The notes beneath the pieces were generated by a model. That model saw nothing but the letters and a program-made list of their open reading frames with translations, did no database searches and was not told the DNA's origin. The position numbers and the translations under genes were made by a program. A stretch of 64,000 bases of DNA from contig CAMASK010000003.1 in assembly GCA_945860895.1 (NCBI GenBank), forward strand, positions 43,938-107,937, read 5' to 3'. Below, one piece after another: positions 42,648-51,784 of this stretch; positions within the stretch are counted from its first letter, which is position 1, and every line of letters starts with the position of its first letter. This stretch comes from Bacteriovorax stolpii. Lineage in GTDB: Bacteria > Bdellovibrionota > Bacteriovoracia > Bacteriovoracales > Bacteriovoracaceae.

Positions 42648-43144
42648 AATTGATCTTTGCTTTTATTTTTTTAGTTCCCTCGCTCGTTTGGTCGGCCAAG
42701 ATTCCTGTGGATGTTTTTGATCAGCAAAAACTCGAAGGCTTATTACGTCAAATTCCTCATGCACTTTTAAATTCAGAGAACCGACCTGGTTTTGTTCGAA
42801 AGCATTATTTATTTCCTCAATCAAAAAAAGCTGATTTTACTATTAAGTGCTACGCCGATTACTACGGTAATTCATCTATTCCGAGTTTAAGGGTGTGTGA
42901 TGTAAACGTGTCGAGCACGGATTTGCAAGGTGATGAATTTGTTTTGAAATTGAGTGATGAATTGGATGTTCAGGCTTTATATAAAGTTATTGCTTACAAT
43001 CGGGAAGTTAAGAAGTTTTTCGCCACAGAGAGAATTTACGGTCAGGCTTATGATGGGAAATATCATGATTTTTTCCGTTACTCATTTATTTGTCAGGCTT
43101 CTTCTTGTGAAATAACTTTTTCACCTAAAGAAGCCCAACTTTAA
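42644..43144 (+). CDS. Secreted protein, unknown function
   Basis: 166 aa. Signal peptide about 1-17 (ending LVWSA). Four Cys in the mature part (near 69, 84, 151 and 156) could form two disulfides. No family recognised. It overlaps the lipid-kinase-like gene by 4 nt (ATGA), so the two are made together, and its stop abuts the leuS stop on the other strand. Confidence 0.7.
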   Translation: MKLIFAFIFLVPSLVWSAKIPVDVFDQQKLEGLLRQIPHALLNSENRPGFVRKHYLFPQSKKADFTIKCYADYYGNSSIPSLRVCDVNVSSTDLQGDEFVLKLSDELDVQALYKVIAYNREVKKFFATERIYGQAYDGKYHDFFRYSFICQASSCEITFSPKEAQL

Positions 43145-43145
43145 A

Positions 43146-45551
43146 TTATTCTTTAACTACAAAATTACAAATTTTTCCAGGGACATAAATCTCCTTCACA
43201 ATTGTGCCTTGTAGGTATTTCGTTACTTTCTCATCACCTTTAATGATTGCCATTAAATGATCTTTTGAAATATCAGGATCAACTTCAAAAGTCGCACGGG
43301 TTTTACCGTTAATCTGAACAGCTACTGTGATGAATTCATCCTTAGCGAGCTGAGGATTATACTCTGGCCATTTTTCCAGGGAGATGGTTTTAGTATGACC
43401 AAGATGTTGCCAGATTTCTTCGGCCAAATGCGGAGCAAATGGACCCAAGACAATGGCAAACTTCTCTGCATTTTGCTTTGAGATTTTACCTGTTTTATAA
43501 ATGTGATTAACAAAAATCATCATCTGAGAAATCGCGGTATTGAAATGTAACTCCCCAATATCTTCAGTCACTTTCTTAATCAGCTTATGCATCTGTTTAT
43601 TATTAGAGGTCGGTTCAACTTCGGGATCGGTATAATTATCGTGATCCATGAAAAATCTGAAAGAACGATTTAAAAAGTTATAAACTCCTTTCACGCCATT
43701 CATTGACCATGGTTTCACTTTATCAAGGGGGCCCATAAACATTTCATATAAGCGAAGAGCATCTGCTCCGTATTCTTTAACAACAGTATCCGGATTTACT
43801 ACGTTACCACGAGACTTACTCATTTTCTCGCCGTCTTCACCCAAAATCATTCCCTGGTTTACCAGCTTATGAAATGGTTCTTTCGTTGAAACCAGTCCCA
43901 GGTCATAAAGAACTTTGTGCCAAAAACGAGAGTAGAGAAGGTGAAGAACTGCGTGTTCCGCACCACCTACATAAAGATCAACCGGCATCCAGTAATTCTC
44001 AATTTTAGAATTCCATGGTTCTTTTTTATTTTCTGGATCCATGAAACGCAAATAATACCAGCATGAACCTGCCCACTGAGGCATGGTGTTGGTTTCGCGT
44101 TTTGCTTTCTTCCCAGTTTTTGGATCTATTACATTCAACCATTCTTCAATTGTTGCAAGCGGTGATTCACCAGTTCCGGCTGGCTCATATTTCTCAACTT
44201 GAGGTAAGGCCACTGGAAGTTCGTCTACATCTAAACAGCGAACAGTTCCGTCTTCAAATTTAAGAATTGGGAAAGGTTCACCCCAATAGCGCTGACGTGA
44301 GAAGAGCCAGTCACGAAGTTTGTAATTTATTTTTTTTGTGCCAAGTTTTTTATCTTCAAGCCATGCAATCATTTTCTGGATAGCATCAACTTTATTAAGA
44401 CCATTTAAAAAATCTGAATTTACATGTTTACCATCTTCAGAGAAAGCAGCTTCCTGAACGTTTCCGCCTTTGACCACTTCTACGATGGGAAGATTATATT
44501 TTTTCGCAAACTCATGATCTCTTTCATCGTGAGCAGGTACTGACATGATGGCGCCAGTCCCGTAAGTATTAAGAACATAATCAGCAATATAAACCGGAAT
44601 TTTTTGATTATTCGTTGGATTGATTGCATAGGCACCAGTAAAAGCGCCAGTTTTATCTTTATTCAGTTCTGTTCTTTCAAGATCAGATTTCAAAGCAGCA
44701 GCATCACGATAAGTTGCAATTTCATTCTTGTGAGCAGCAGTTGAAATTTTATCAACCAGAGCATGTTCTGGTGCCAGTACCATATAGGTCGCACCGAAAA
44801 GTGTGTCAGGACGCGAAGTGAATACTTCAATCTCTTCAGATGATCCATCAACTTTAAATTTGATGATCGTCCCTTCCGACTTTCCAATCCAAACTCTCTG
44901 CATTTCTTTCACTGATTCAGGCCAGTCTAATAAATCCAAATCCTGTAAAAGTCTTTCAGCGTATTCAGTAATTCTAAGCATCCACTGCTTCATTGGTTTT
45001 CTGATAACCGGATGACCACCAACTTCTGATTTACCGCCAATCACTTCTTCATTGGCCAGAACGGTTTTTAAATTCGGGCACCAGTTAACCATCATGTGAG
45101 ATTCGTATGCGAGACCTTTATTGAACAGCTGCACGAAAATCCACTGAGTCCATTTATAGTAATCAACGTTTGAAGTTGCGACTTCGCGGTCCCAGTCATA
45201 AGAAAAACCTAATGACTTAAGTTGGCGCTTGAAAACTTTAATATTGTCTTGAGTAGTAATATTCGGATGAGTTCCGGTTTTGATCGCATGGTTTTCTGCC
45301 GGCAAACCAAATGAATCCCATCCCATTGGATGAAGAACGTTAAAACCTTTCATACGTTTGAAGCGGGCAATAATATCTGTGGCAGTATAACCTTCCGGGT
45401 GGCCTACATGAAGACCTGCCCCAGAAGGGTATGGAAACATATCGAGTACATAATATTTAGGTTTAGTGGTGTCTAATAGAGTTTTAAATGTCTTATGATC
45501 ATCCCAATATTTTTGCCATTTTGGTTCGATCTCTGAAAAGTTGTATTCCAT
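43146..45551 (-). CDS. leuS: Leucyl-tRNA synthetase
   Basis: 801 aa, shorter than the 860 aa of E. coli. The class I motifs are intact: [16 protein letters not shown] (HIGH-type) near the N-terminus and [10 protein letters not shown] (KMSKS) in the C-terminal half. The CP1 editing domain is present, with [27 protein letters not shown] lies upstream of the ATG. No T-box or attenuator structure is visible upstream. Confidence 0.98.
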   Translation of the reverse strand: MEYNFSEIEPKWQKYWDDHKTFKTLLDTTKPKYYVLDMFPYPSGAGLHVGHPEGYTATDIIARFKRMKGFNVLHPMGWDSFGLPAENHAIKTGTHPNITTQDNIKVFKRQLKSLGFSYDWDREVATSNVDYYKWTQWIFVQLFNKGLAYESHMMVNWCPNLKTVLANEEVIGGKSEVGGHPVIRKPMKQWMLRITEYAERLLQDLDLLDWPESVKEMQRVWIGKSEGTIIKFKVDGSSEEIEVFTSRPDTLFGATYMVLAPEHALVDKISTAAHKNEIATYRDAAALKSDLERTELNKDKTGAFTGAYAINPTNNQKIPVYIADYVLNTYGTGAIMSVPAHDERDHEFAKKYNLPIVEVVKGGNVQEAAFSEDGKHVNSDFLNGLNKVDAIQKMIAWLEDKKLGTKKINYKLRDWLFSRQRYWGEPFPILKFEDGTVRCLDVDELPVALPQVEKYEPAGTGESPLATIEEWLNVIDPKTGKKAKRETNTMPQWAGSCWYYLRFMDPENKKEPWNSKIENYWMPVDLYVGGAEHAVLHLLYSRFWHKVLYDLGLVSTKEPFHKLVNQGMILGEDGEKMSKSRGNVVNPDTVVKEYGADALRLYEMFMGPLDKVKPWSMNGVKGVYNFLNRSFRFFMDHDNYTDPEVEPTSNNKQMHKLIKKVTEDIGELHFNTAISQMMIFVNHIYKTGKISKQNAEKFAIVLGPFAPHLAEEIWQHLGHTKTISLEKWPEYNPQLAKDEFITVAVQINGKTRATFEVDPDISKDHLMAIIKGDEKVTKYLQGTIVKEIYVPGKICNFVVKE

Positions 45552-45649
45552 ACGAATTCGCTTCCTTTGAATTTAAGTGTCAATAGCTTAAATCATCAGG
45601 GGCGAGATTGAAAGAATGAGAACATGCGTTAGAGTCATTTAATGAGTTT

Positions 45650-46399
45650 TTAGATGGCCTTAACCACAGCGGCGGCATTGCCTTTAACTTTGAACCAGTC
45701 ATAGTCCCGTAGCTCAACTTTAACTCCGAAAGAATCTCTTACGTAGAACGAACCGATATCGTCTTCGCACTCTTTGGGATCCGTATCATAACATTCGCCC
45801 GGCAAAGAGTCGTCATAACCAACAATCAAAACCACATGCCAGTAATTTTCATCATTGTAATTGATAATGACCGGGCTCTTATATTTCCAGAGGGCTTCTT
45901 TAATGATTTCAACATGATTATCGTTTAAAACATAAGTCGACCAGCGATTGCCAAAGTGGAATAATCTAATCGTCTCAATTTGAGGTAGAGTAACTCTAGG
46001 AAGTTTAGAATAGTTTGGATGTTGATTCCAAACAGTTCTGTTTACATTAGTTTTATCCCAGGCTTCGAACGGCCAGTCTTGAATATGAATTCCAAAGCCA
46101 TTATTAAATTTTAGAACAGGTGTTTCAAAGAAAGCTTTTGCTACCGTAACTGGTGCATTAATCACAAAAGATTCTGAAAGATCAAAAGGGCCATAGGGCC
46201 GTGGATTTTTGATGCCATTTATTTTATTGGCAATCAATTCCATGGCACCAGTTGAAGCGACAAATAAGCAGGTATTAGTATCACCCTGGTCAGGGGCTTC
46301 CTGGACGTAGTCTAAAAGTTCTGTGTATGAAGAAGGTCGGGCGAAAGCCAGAGAGGTCCAAAACACAAAAAGTAGTAAAGTAGTGATGCTTTTTAACAT
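45650..46399 (-). CDS. Secreted papain-like cysteine peptidase, Asn replaced by Asp
   Basis: 249 aa with a signal peptide (about 1-20). The papain pattern is visible: oxyanion Gln38 in DQGDTNT, nucleophile Cys44 in TCLFVAS, catalytic His188 in YWHVVLIVGYDD, and FYVRDSFG where papains have a conserved Asn (position 222 is Asp). No obvious propeptide: the Cys is only 24 residues after the signal. It could be an active peptidase with altered triad or a substrate-binding relative. Upstream of it is a terminator; no convincing ribosome site seen. Confidence 0.65.
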   Translation of the reverse strand: MLKSITTLLLFVFWTSLAFARPSSYTELLDYVQEAPDQGDTNTCLFVASTGAMELIANKINGIKNPRPYGPFDLSESFVINAPVTVAKAFFETPVLKFNNGFGIHIQDWPFEAWDKTNVNRTVWNQHPNYSKLPRVTLPQIETIRLFHFGNRWSTYVLNDNHVEIIKEALWKYKSPVIINYNDENYWHVVLIVGYDDSLPGECYDTDPKECEDDIGSFYVRDSFGVKVELRDYDWFKVKGNAAAVVKAI

Positions 46400-46436
46400 C
46401 CGGAAAAATTATCAATTCAGCAATGAAATGTGAAAC

Positions 46437-46475
46437 AAAAAAGGGACATCCGCATCCAGCATTGTCCCTTTTTTT
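46437..46475 (-). terminator. Intrinsic terminator between the two secreted genes
   Basis: AAAAAAGGGACA / TGTCCCTTTTTT give a 12-bp stem with a 14-nt loop and T-tracts on both strands. It lies 19 nt beyond the stop of the 46494-46883 gene on - and ends it, before the papain-like gene. Confidence 0.85.
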
Positions 46476-46493
46476 ACGGGGGGGTATCTGTTA

Positions 46494-46883
46494 CTAGACT
46501 GAGTGACAGTTTAGGGGGTAGGTCATCTCATGTCCCTTAGGAGAAGTAATTGAAAGGTAGTCGTTAACATCTGAGAACTCTTTGGAGTTCTGGACGTTGA
46601 TACGGTGTTTAAAACCGTCAATATAAAGTGTTTTTGTGAAGCCTAAATGCTTTGTGTGAGTTCTGATTGAGCCAGCAGCTACAGAGGAGATCGAGCGGCT
46701 TACGCCAGCGTCATCTTCTTTACTAAAAGAGATCCGGCCATCCGCTATTATAAAGCTTTTTTCGGCAAAAGCGGTTTTACACTCAATGCCGTTGGTAGAG
46801 GCAGATGCACTAAAGACATGGACTGTTAGTAATAATCCTAAAAAAGCTAAGACTGAAGAGATTGATAGTGATTTTTGTTTCAT
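46494..46883 (-). CDS. Small secreted protein under a sigma-54-type promoter
   Basis: 129 aa with a signal peptide (about 1-28, ending SASA). Two Cys in the mature part (near 36 and 126) could pair. A beta-rich, lightly basic sequence with no known family. It is monocistronic: a near-consensus sigma-54 site lies 66 nt upstream and a strong terminator follows. AGGGG precedes the ATG. The promoter type suggests regulated, perhaps lifestyle-linked, expression. Confidence 0.72.
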   Translation of the reverse strand: MKQKSLSISSVLAFLGLLLTVHVFSASASTNGIECKTAFAEKSFIIADGRISFSKEDDAGVSRSISSVAAGSIRTHTKHLGFTKTLYIDGFKHRINVQNSKEFSDVNDYLSITSPKGHEMTYPLNCHSV

Positions 46884-46948
46884 GTTTTTTCCCCTGTTAA
46901 TTATGAGAATGTAAGCCTCTTGCCACCACCCTTCTTGGGACTTTATGT

Positions 46949-46964
46949 TACAAGCTGTGTGCCA
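46949..46964 (-). promoter_or_regulatory. Near-consensus sigma-54 promoter
   Basis: On the - strand TGGCACACAGCTTGTA matches the -24/-12 consensus TGGCACG-N4-TTGCA with exact spacing and only two changes (G to A after CAC; C to T in the -12 GC). Start site near 46937, about 54 nt before the ATG of the small secreted gene. Confidence 0.5.
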
Positions 46965-47062
46965 AAAAGTTTTTCATAAAATTGGGTACTTACGACGGGG
47001 AAGAAGGTCAGTTTTTAACACCTGTCAAAACACTGGTCACTTTGAATGAAAGGAGTCTTTAT

Positions 47063-47785
47063 TTATTTGAAGTTACTAATTAATTCTTTTTGAGACATAG
47101 CTTCGTTCTTGAAATTTGATTTTAAAACTTTTTCTAAGGCATAGAGCTTTTGTACCGCAAATAAAGAATAACTTAAAATAAGAGTTTTATTTTCTTTGAT
47201 TGGTATATGATTACTGACCTGAATCCCCCCAAAACTATATTTTGTAAATTGAGTAAATTCTTTAAAAACAGTTGCGGAAGAGCTTTGTGAAATAACGTCT
47301 TGTTTTCTAGCCCAGCTAACAGCTCGAATAGCTTTAGAGTTCGGCAGGGTACTGATTTCATCAGAATCGGAATAAATTTTAAGTTGGTAAGAATGGGTTA
47401 TTTTGCCCGGAACAGTGATCCAGTAAGTATTATCACCAAATTTTTTTATCTGTTGCTCTCCTAATGTGTGTTTAAGATAGTTTTCATTAATTGCAAGTTC
47501 GTGATCAAAAAAACCTGCCGGTTTATCTACGATAAATGCAGACTTTCCAATCATTATTTCTATATTTGGCTCTTGCAGGATAGATAAAGAATCTAGATCA
47601 TATAAACTGGGATATTTATCATTTAGTTTTTCAGGTGCTATTATATCTACAGCATAATGAACTTCACCCTTCATTAGCGCATTTGTATCAACAGAAAATT
47701 TGATATCTTTTTGTAATTTACTTTGAGCGTAAATTGGATTGGAAAGAAAGAGATTTAGACAGAGAACGATTAAAAGTTTAGTCAT
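47063..47785 (-). CDS. Secreted protein, unknown function
   Basis: 240 aa with a signal peptide (about 1-20, ending IYAQ). The mature part is Cys-free and beta-rich, with Ile/Lys/Ser-rich strands. No family recognised. AAGGAAC lies before the ATG at 47785. Separate transcription unit; divergent from def across 73 nt. Confidence 0.7.
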   Translation of the reverse strand: MTKLLIVLCLNLFLSNPIYAQSKLQKDIKFSVDTNALMKGEVHYAVDIIAPEKLNDKYPSLYDLDSLSILQEPNIEIMIGKSAFIVDKPAGFFDHELAINENYLKHTLGEQQIKKFGDNTYWITVPGKITHSYQLKIYSDSDEISTLPNSKAIRAVSWARKQDVISQSSSATVFKEFTQFTKYSFGGIQVSNHIPIKENKTLILSYSLFAVQKLYALEKVLKSNFKNEAMSQKELISNFK

Positions 47786-47858
47786 GTAAGTTCCTTATTA
47801 CGATTAAACCGATCGGATATTCTAGATGAAAACTTGAGTAAAAAAGTTCAGGAGATTT

Positions 47859-48401
47859 ATGATTCGTCCCATTTGTCGTATGGGGAACCCCATTCTTAGA
47901 AAAATCGCAGCCGATGTAAAGATTGAGGACATCAGTTCCGACTCTTTTAATCAGTTATTGAGCGAATTAAGAGAAGCCATGAATCACTATGGGGGGATTG
48001 GTATTGCCGCTCCTCAAATTGGCGTTTCAAAAAAAGTCTGCATCATAGAATTAGAAGGCTTTAATCGTTACGGTCAAGACATCAACTTACCCTTCACTGT
48101 TTTCATTAATCCGGTCATCGAAGTTTTAGACCCTGCTGAAAAAGGTTATTGGGAAGGTTGCTTGTCGGTACCTGGTCTAAGAGGTTTTGTTGAGAGAGCG
48201 CAAAATATTCGTGTTAGTTATTTAAATGAGAAGGCTGAAAAGAAAACTTTAAATGCTGAAGGCTTTCTGGCCACAGTGGTTCAGCATGAATTAGATCATT
48301 TGTTCGGTAAACTCTATATTGATCATATTAAAGATCCATCTCTCATTAGTTATCAAGAAGAGTATGACGAATTTATCCTGTCCAAAGATACTAATGAATA
48401 A
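47859..48401 (+). CDS. def: Peptide deformylase
   Basis: 180 aa. All three motifs are present: GIGIAAPQIG (46-55), EGCLS (99-103) and QHELDHL (142-148), whose Cys and two His bind the metal. It removes the formyl group from new proteins. CAGGAG precedes the ATG. The 3' end overlaps the MATE gene by 8 nt, so an operon def-MATE-hydroxylase-HIT is likely. Confidence 0.97.
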   Translation: MIRPICRMGNPILRKIAADVKIEDISSDSFNQLLSELREAMNHYGGIGIAAPQIGVSKKVCIIELEGFNRYGQDINLPFTVFINPVIEVLDPAEKGYWEGCLSVPGLRGFVERAQNIRVSYLNEKAEKKTLNAEGFLATVVQHELDHLFGKLYIDHIKDPSLISYQEEYDEFILSKDTNE

Positions 48402-49713
48402 TAATATTCTTAAGCGTCCAGAGGCTCTTAAGCAGATTTTAATTTTTGCTGCTCCGATTATTTTTGGCCAGATTGGCCTGATGTTAATTGGCACTGGAGA
48501 CATGATCATTGCCGGTAGATATTCTAGAGAATGTCTTGCGGCCATAGGGCTTGCCATCGCTATTTTAAATCCCATTCAAATTTCGCTACTTGGACTGCAA
48601 TTTCCAATCGGATCAATCCTGGCCCAAAAAAGAGGTCAGGGTGAAGAAGTGTATTCCTCTTATTGGACTATTATCTTTTATAGTTTGCTGATCTCAAGTT
48701 TGTCAGGAGTACTTTCGCTCTTAAGTTATTTTTTAGTTCCGCTTATTGATTATGGCACACAACTTAATAGCATCATTCAAAAATATATTTTGATTACCAG
48801 TTTCTCTTCTTTTGGCATTTGTCTCTATCAGGGGATTAAAGAATTTTATCAATCAGAAGAAAAAACATTCACCGCTAATTTAATTGCCATTGTTGCTTCA
48901 GTTGCAAATCTAGGGTTGAACTATGCTTTAGTATTTGGGGTATGGGGATTTCCGAAGCTGAATGAAGAAGGTCTTGCGTGGGCAAGCCTAACTGTTCGCT
49001 TAGGCATGTCATTAACACTTTTCTTTATGTCCTACAAATTCTGGCATCACAGCAAGAAAATAGATTGGTTACTAATAAAAAAATTTGTGAAAGTTGGTTT
49101 TCCGATCACCGCTTCTTTGTTCTTTGAGATTATGGCCTTCTGCTCTGTTACTTTATTTGTAGGAAGATTTGCAGAAGATCAGATTGCTGCCAATAACCTC
49201 GCCTTAAATGTGGGCTCCCTTGCATTCATGATTCCCCTTTCTATCTCTTCAGCTGTTGCTGTTAAAGTTGGACATGCCTACGGAGAAAAAAATTATGAAC
49301 GAATAAAAATCTATTCACAAGTCAGTCTTTTTGCTGCTCTTTTTTTTGCGGTCTTGATGGGGTTATCTTTTTATTTATTTCCTCATAGCGTTTTATCTTT
49401 TTACACTGAGGATGTAGCAGTCATTGAATGGGGTAAGAAACTACTTTTTTGGGTCGCTTGCTTTCAGTTATTCGATGGAGCGCAAATTACTTTATCCGGA
49501 ATATTACGTGGACTGAATGTAACAAGACCTTCATCCATTGCCATTTTTATTGGATACTGGATTATTGGAATACCATTAGGATATTACTTAGGATTTCATG
49601 GAGGCATGCAAGCTCAGGGGTTCTGGATAGGACTCGCACTTTCTCTGGCATTAGTGGCATTAATGTTAAGTGTAGTAATGAAAAACCACATGCGAGAATT
49701 GATTAAAATTTAA
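48394..49713 (+). CDS. MATE-family multidrug efflux transporter
   Basis: 439 aa from the ATG at 48394, which overlaps the def stop; longer frames are possible but bring charged, non-homologous residues. About 12 membrane segments in two halves. Family features: PIIFGQIGLMLIGTGDMIIA near the start, AAIGLAIAILNPIQ, and in the second half FVKVGFPITASLFFEIMAF and YGEKNYERIK. It exports cationic or other compounds driven by Na+ or H+. Substrate not predictable. Confidence 0.9.
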   Translation: MNNNILKRPEALKQILIFAAPIIFGQIGLMLIGTGDMIIAGRYSRECLAAIGLAIAILNPIQISLLGLQFPIGSILAQKRGQGEEVYSSYWTIIFYSLLISSLSGVLSLLSYFLVPLIDYGTQLNSIIQKYILITSFSSFGICLYQGIKEFYQSEEKTFTANLIAIVASVANLGLNYALVFGVWGFPKLNEEGLAWASLTVRLGMSLTLFFMSYKFWHHSKKIDWLLIKKFVKVGFPITASLFFEIMAFCSVTLFVGRFAEDQIAANNLALNVGSLAFMIPLSISSAVAVKVGHAYGEKNYERIKIYSQVSLFAALFFAVLMGLSFYLFPHSVLSFYTEDVAVIEWGKKLLFWVACFQLFDGAQITLSGILRGLNVTRPSSIAIFIGYWIIGIPLGYYLGFHGGMQAQGFWIGLALSLALVALMLSVVMKNHMRELIKI

Positions 49714-49741
49714 AAAAAAATCAGACTTAACTTGGAAGTAT

Positions 49742-50326
49742 ATGGTTGAACAAATTATTCAGGATATAAAGCAGCAAGGATGGAGCTACCTTGAGGGAGT
49801 CTTGGATGCCTCATTTCTATCTACTCTAAGTATTCTTTATGCCGATAATTTTGTTCCTGCCATGGTGGGCAAAGCCAGTGAACGTCAAAGGATGGAAGAA
49901 ATTCGAGGTGATTTAACTTTTTGGCTCGACCCCTTAAATCCTCCATCTCAACTCAGAGAACTCATCCATTTATTAAATGAATTAAAACAACATTTGAATC
50001 AACATCTCTATTTGGGTTTAAAAGATTTTGAATGCCATCTTGCAAAGTATCCCATCGGTAGCTTTTATAAAAAGCATCTCGATCGTTTTGAAACAAATGC
50101 TTCCAGGTCTTTATCCTTTATTTTTTATTTGCATGAAGAGTGGAATGACAAAGATGGAGGAGAATTAATTTTGTATAATCAAAAACATGAAATAATAAAA
50201 AAAATTTTACCTAAGCCGGGATCATTTATTATCTTTTTGAGTGAAGAGTTTCCTCACGAAGTAAAACCTTGTTTTCGAGAGCGTCGAAGTTTGACCGGTT
50301 GGATGCATACCAAGATTTTAAATTAG
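49742..50326 (+). CDS. Prolyl-4-hydroxylase-like 2-oxoglutarate/Fe(II) dioxygenase
   Basis: 194 aa. The iron-binding triad is H112xD114 (KKHLDRF) and H172 (EFPHEVKP), and R182 (RRSLTGW) should bind 2-oxoglutarate. This is the core of the small prolyl-hydroxylase family, including bacterial EF-Tu hydroxylases. GGAAG precedes the ATG. It lies 28 nt after the MATE gene and 7 nt before the HIT gene. A translational substrate is a guess based on the def neighbour. Confidence 0.85.
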   Translation: MVEQIIQDIKQQGWSYLEGVLDASFLSTLSILYADNFVPAMVGKASERQRMEEIRGDLTFWLDPLNPPSQLRELIHLLNELKQHLNQHLYLGLKDFECHLAKYPIGSFYKKHLDRFETNASRSLSFIFYLHEEWNDKDGGELILYNQKHEIIKKILPKPGSFIIFLSEEFPHEVKPCFRERRSLTGWMHTKILN

Positions 50327-50333
50327 GAGTTTC

Positions 50334-50762
50334 ATGACTTGTCTTTTATGTGATCGAATTGAAATAACTAAAAAAGGGCAATATCCCTATCTTATCCATG
50401 AATTTAAAAATAGTTTTCTCTACTTGGGCGAGCACCAGTTCTTCAAAGGGTATTCTATTCTTGTTTCCAAAAATCACTACCGAGAAATGACTGATCTTCC
50501 ACTTGGAATAAGTGAAGAATTTTATTCCGAAATGATGAAGGCTTCTAGAGCGATCAATGAAGCTTTTCTTCCTAAGAAAATGAACATGTGTAGTCTTGGC
50601 AATCGAGTTGATCATATTCATTGGCACTACTTTCCTCGTTATGACACTGACCCACGATTTTTTGATCCACCCTGGCTAATGATGGATCAATTTGATCTTA
50701 GTAAAGTTACTCCCCGAGAAGCTCAGGCAACAATAGAGCAAATTAGACACTTCTTAATTTGA
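50334..50762 (+). CDS. HIT-family nucleotide-binding protein
   Basis: 142 aa. The HxHxH motif is at H94, H96 and H98 (DHIHWHYFPR), where the third His attacks the alpha-phosphate in HIT hydrolases and transferases. An N-terminal CxxC (Cys3, Cys6) could bind zinc. Closest by eye to the FHIT/HINT-like proteins that hydrolyse dinucleoside polyphosphates. TAGGAG precedes the ATG. Last gene of the def operon. Confidence 0.85.
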   Translation: MTCLLCDRIEITKKGQYPYLIHEFKNSFLYLGEHQFFKGYSILVSKNHYREMTDLPLGISEEFYSEMMKASRAINEAFLPKKMNMCSLGNRVDHIHWHYFPRYDTDPRFFDPPWLMMDQFDLSKVTPREAQATIEQIRHFLI

Positions 50763-50861
50763 AACGATTTTGTCGGGTTTAATCTTTTTGCAAATAACCG
50801 TTGTCAAAAAGAGTCGGAAATCTTTCAATTTAAGGCAAATCTTTTTACATGGATGTGTTGA

Positions 50862-51725
50862 TTGAAGCTTTTCCTCTTTTTAAGTCTGCTTATAGGTTCT
50901 CAAGCCTGGGCCGAATGGAGTGTCTCTTCTTACAATATTAGAAATTTCGATCATGACCCAGTAGCGGGACAAACTAATATTAACGAATTAGGCAAAATCA
51001 TCACAACTTTTAAAAGTGATGTAATGACATTTATTGAAGTGGTAAATCTTCCTGCTTTTAAAAATGTGATTGCTTCTCATTTGCCAGATTATGAAGTCAG
51101 AAGTTCAGCATGTGGAGGATTGGGAAAACAAAAAATTGCCGTTATTTTTGATACAAAAGTTTTCAAATTCGTTGAACAAAGTGAAGATTTGACTTTTTCG
51201 GGCTCAGCAAATTCTTGTGGAAGTCTCAGACCAGTTCTGTTGGTCACACTGGAGCGCAAAGCTGATAAAAAAACTTTTATCTTTGCCGGAGTTCATCTTA
51301 AAGCTGGTGGAGATGATTTAGCTATGCAAAAGAGATGGGCCCAATATGTCTTAGTATCCAAGCTTGCTAAACAGTATGCATCTAAAGATTTCATTATGAT
51401 GGGTGACTTCAATACCACGGGATATAATCTAAAGAATGAAGATTATGATAATTTCCAGTCCAACCTCAAGGATGCCGCCTTACATTCGATGTCAGAGAAG
51501 CTCGCCTGTACTAGTTACTGGGAAGGAATATTAGAAAATGGACAGCATCAGTCCTCTGTTCTTGATCATATTATTTTGAACAACAATCAAGTTGATCAAG
51601 TTCAAAATGTTCACCTTGGTGGTCATTGTGCTGAGTTAGATTGTCATGACGCAACTCCCGAAGAACTTGGAGTTACTTATGAGTCTGTCTCTGATCATTG
51701 TCCAATTCAAGTCACTTTCAAGTAG
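50862..51725 (+). CDS. Secreted endonuclease/exonuclease/phosphatase-fold protein
   Basis: 287 aa. Signal peptide about 1-17 (ending QAWA). The DNase I-like fold is recognisable: SYNIRNFD, TFIEVVN with its Glu, FAGVHLKAGG, MMGDFNTTG and SDHCPIQV. Six or more Cys, including CGGLG and CGSL, suggest disulfides. Likely an exported nuclease or phosphodiesterase. The start is TTG at 50862: a stop codon lies directly upstream in frame. Confidence 0.82.
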   Translation: MKLFLFLSLLIGSQAWAEWSVSSYNIRNFDHDPVAGQTNINELGKIITTFKSDVMTFIEVVNLPAFKNVIASHLPDYEVRSSACGGLGKQKIAVIFDTKVFKFVEQSEDLTFSGSANSCGSLRPVLLVTLERKADKKTFIFAGVHLKAGGDDLAMQKRWAQYVLVSKLAKQYASKDFIMMGDFNTTGYNLKNEDYDNFQSNLKDAALHSMSEKLACTSYWEGILENGQHQSSVLDHIILNNNQVDQVQNVHLGGHCAELDCHDATPEELGVTYESVSDHCPIQVTFK

Positions 51726-51784
51726 AAACCATCTTCATTATCTTTTAAACTAGGGGTGATCCAAAAAAACCTTTAGGAAGAATA

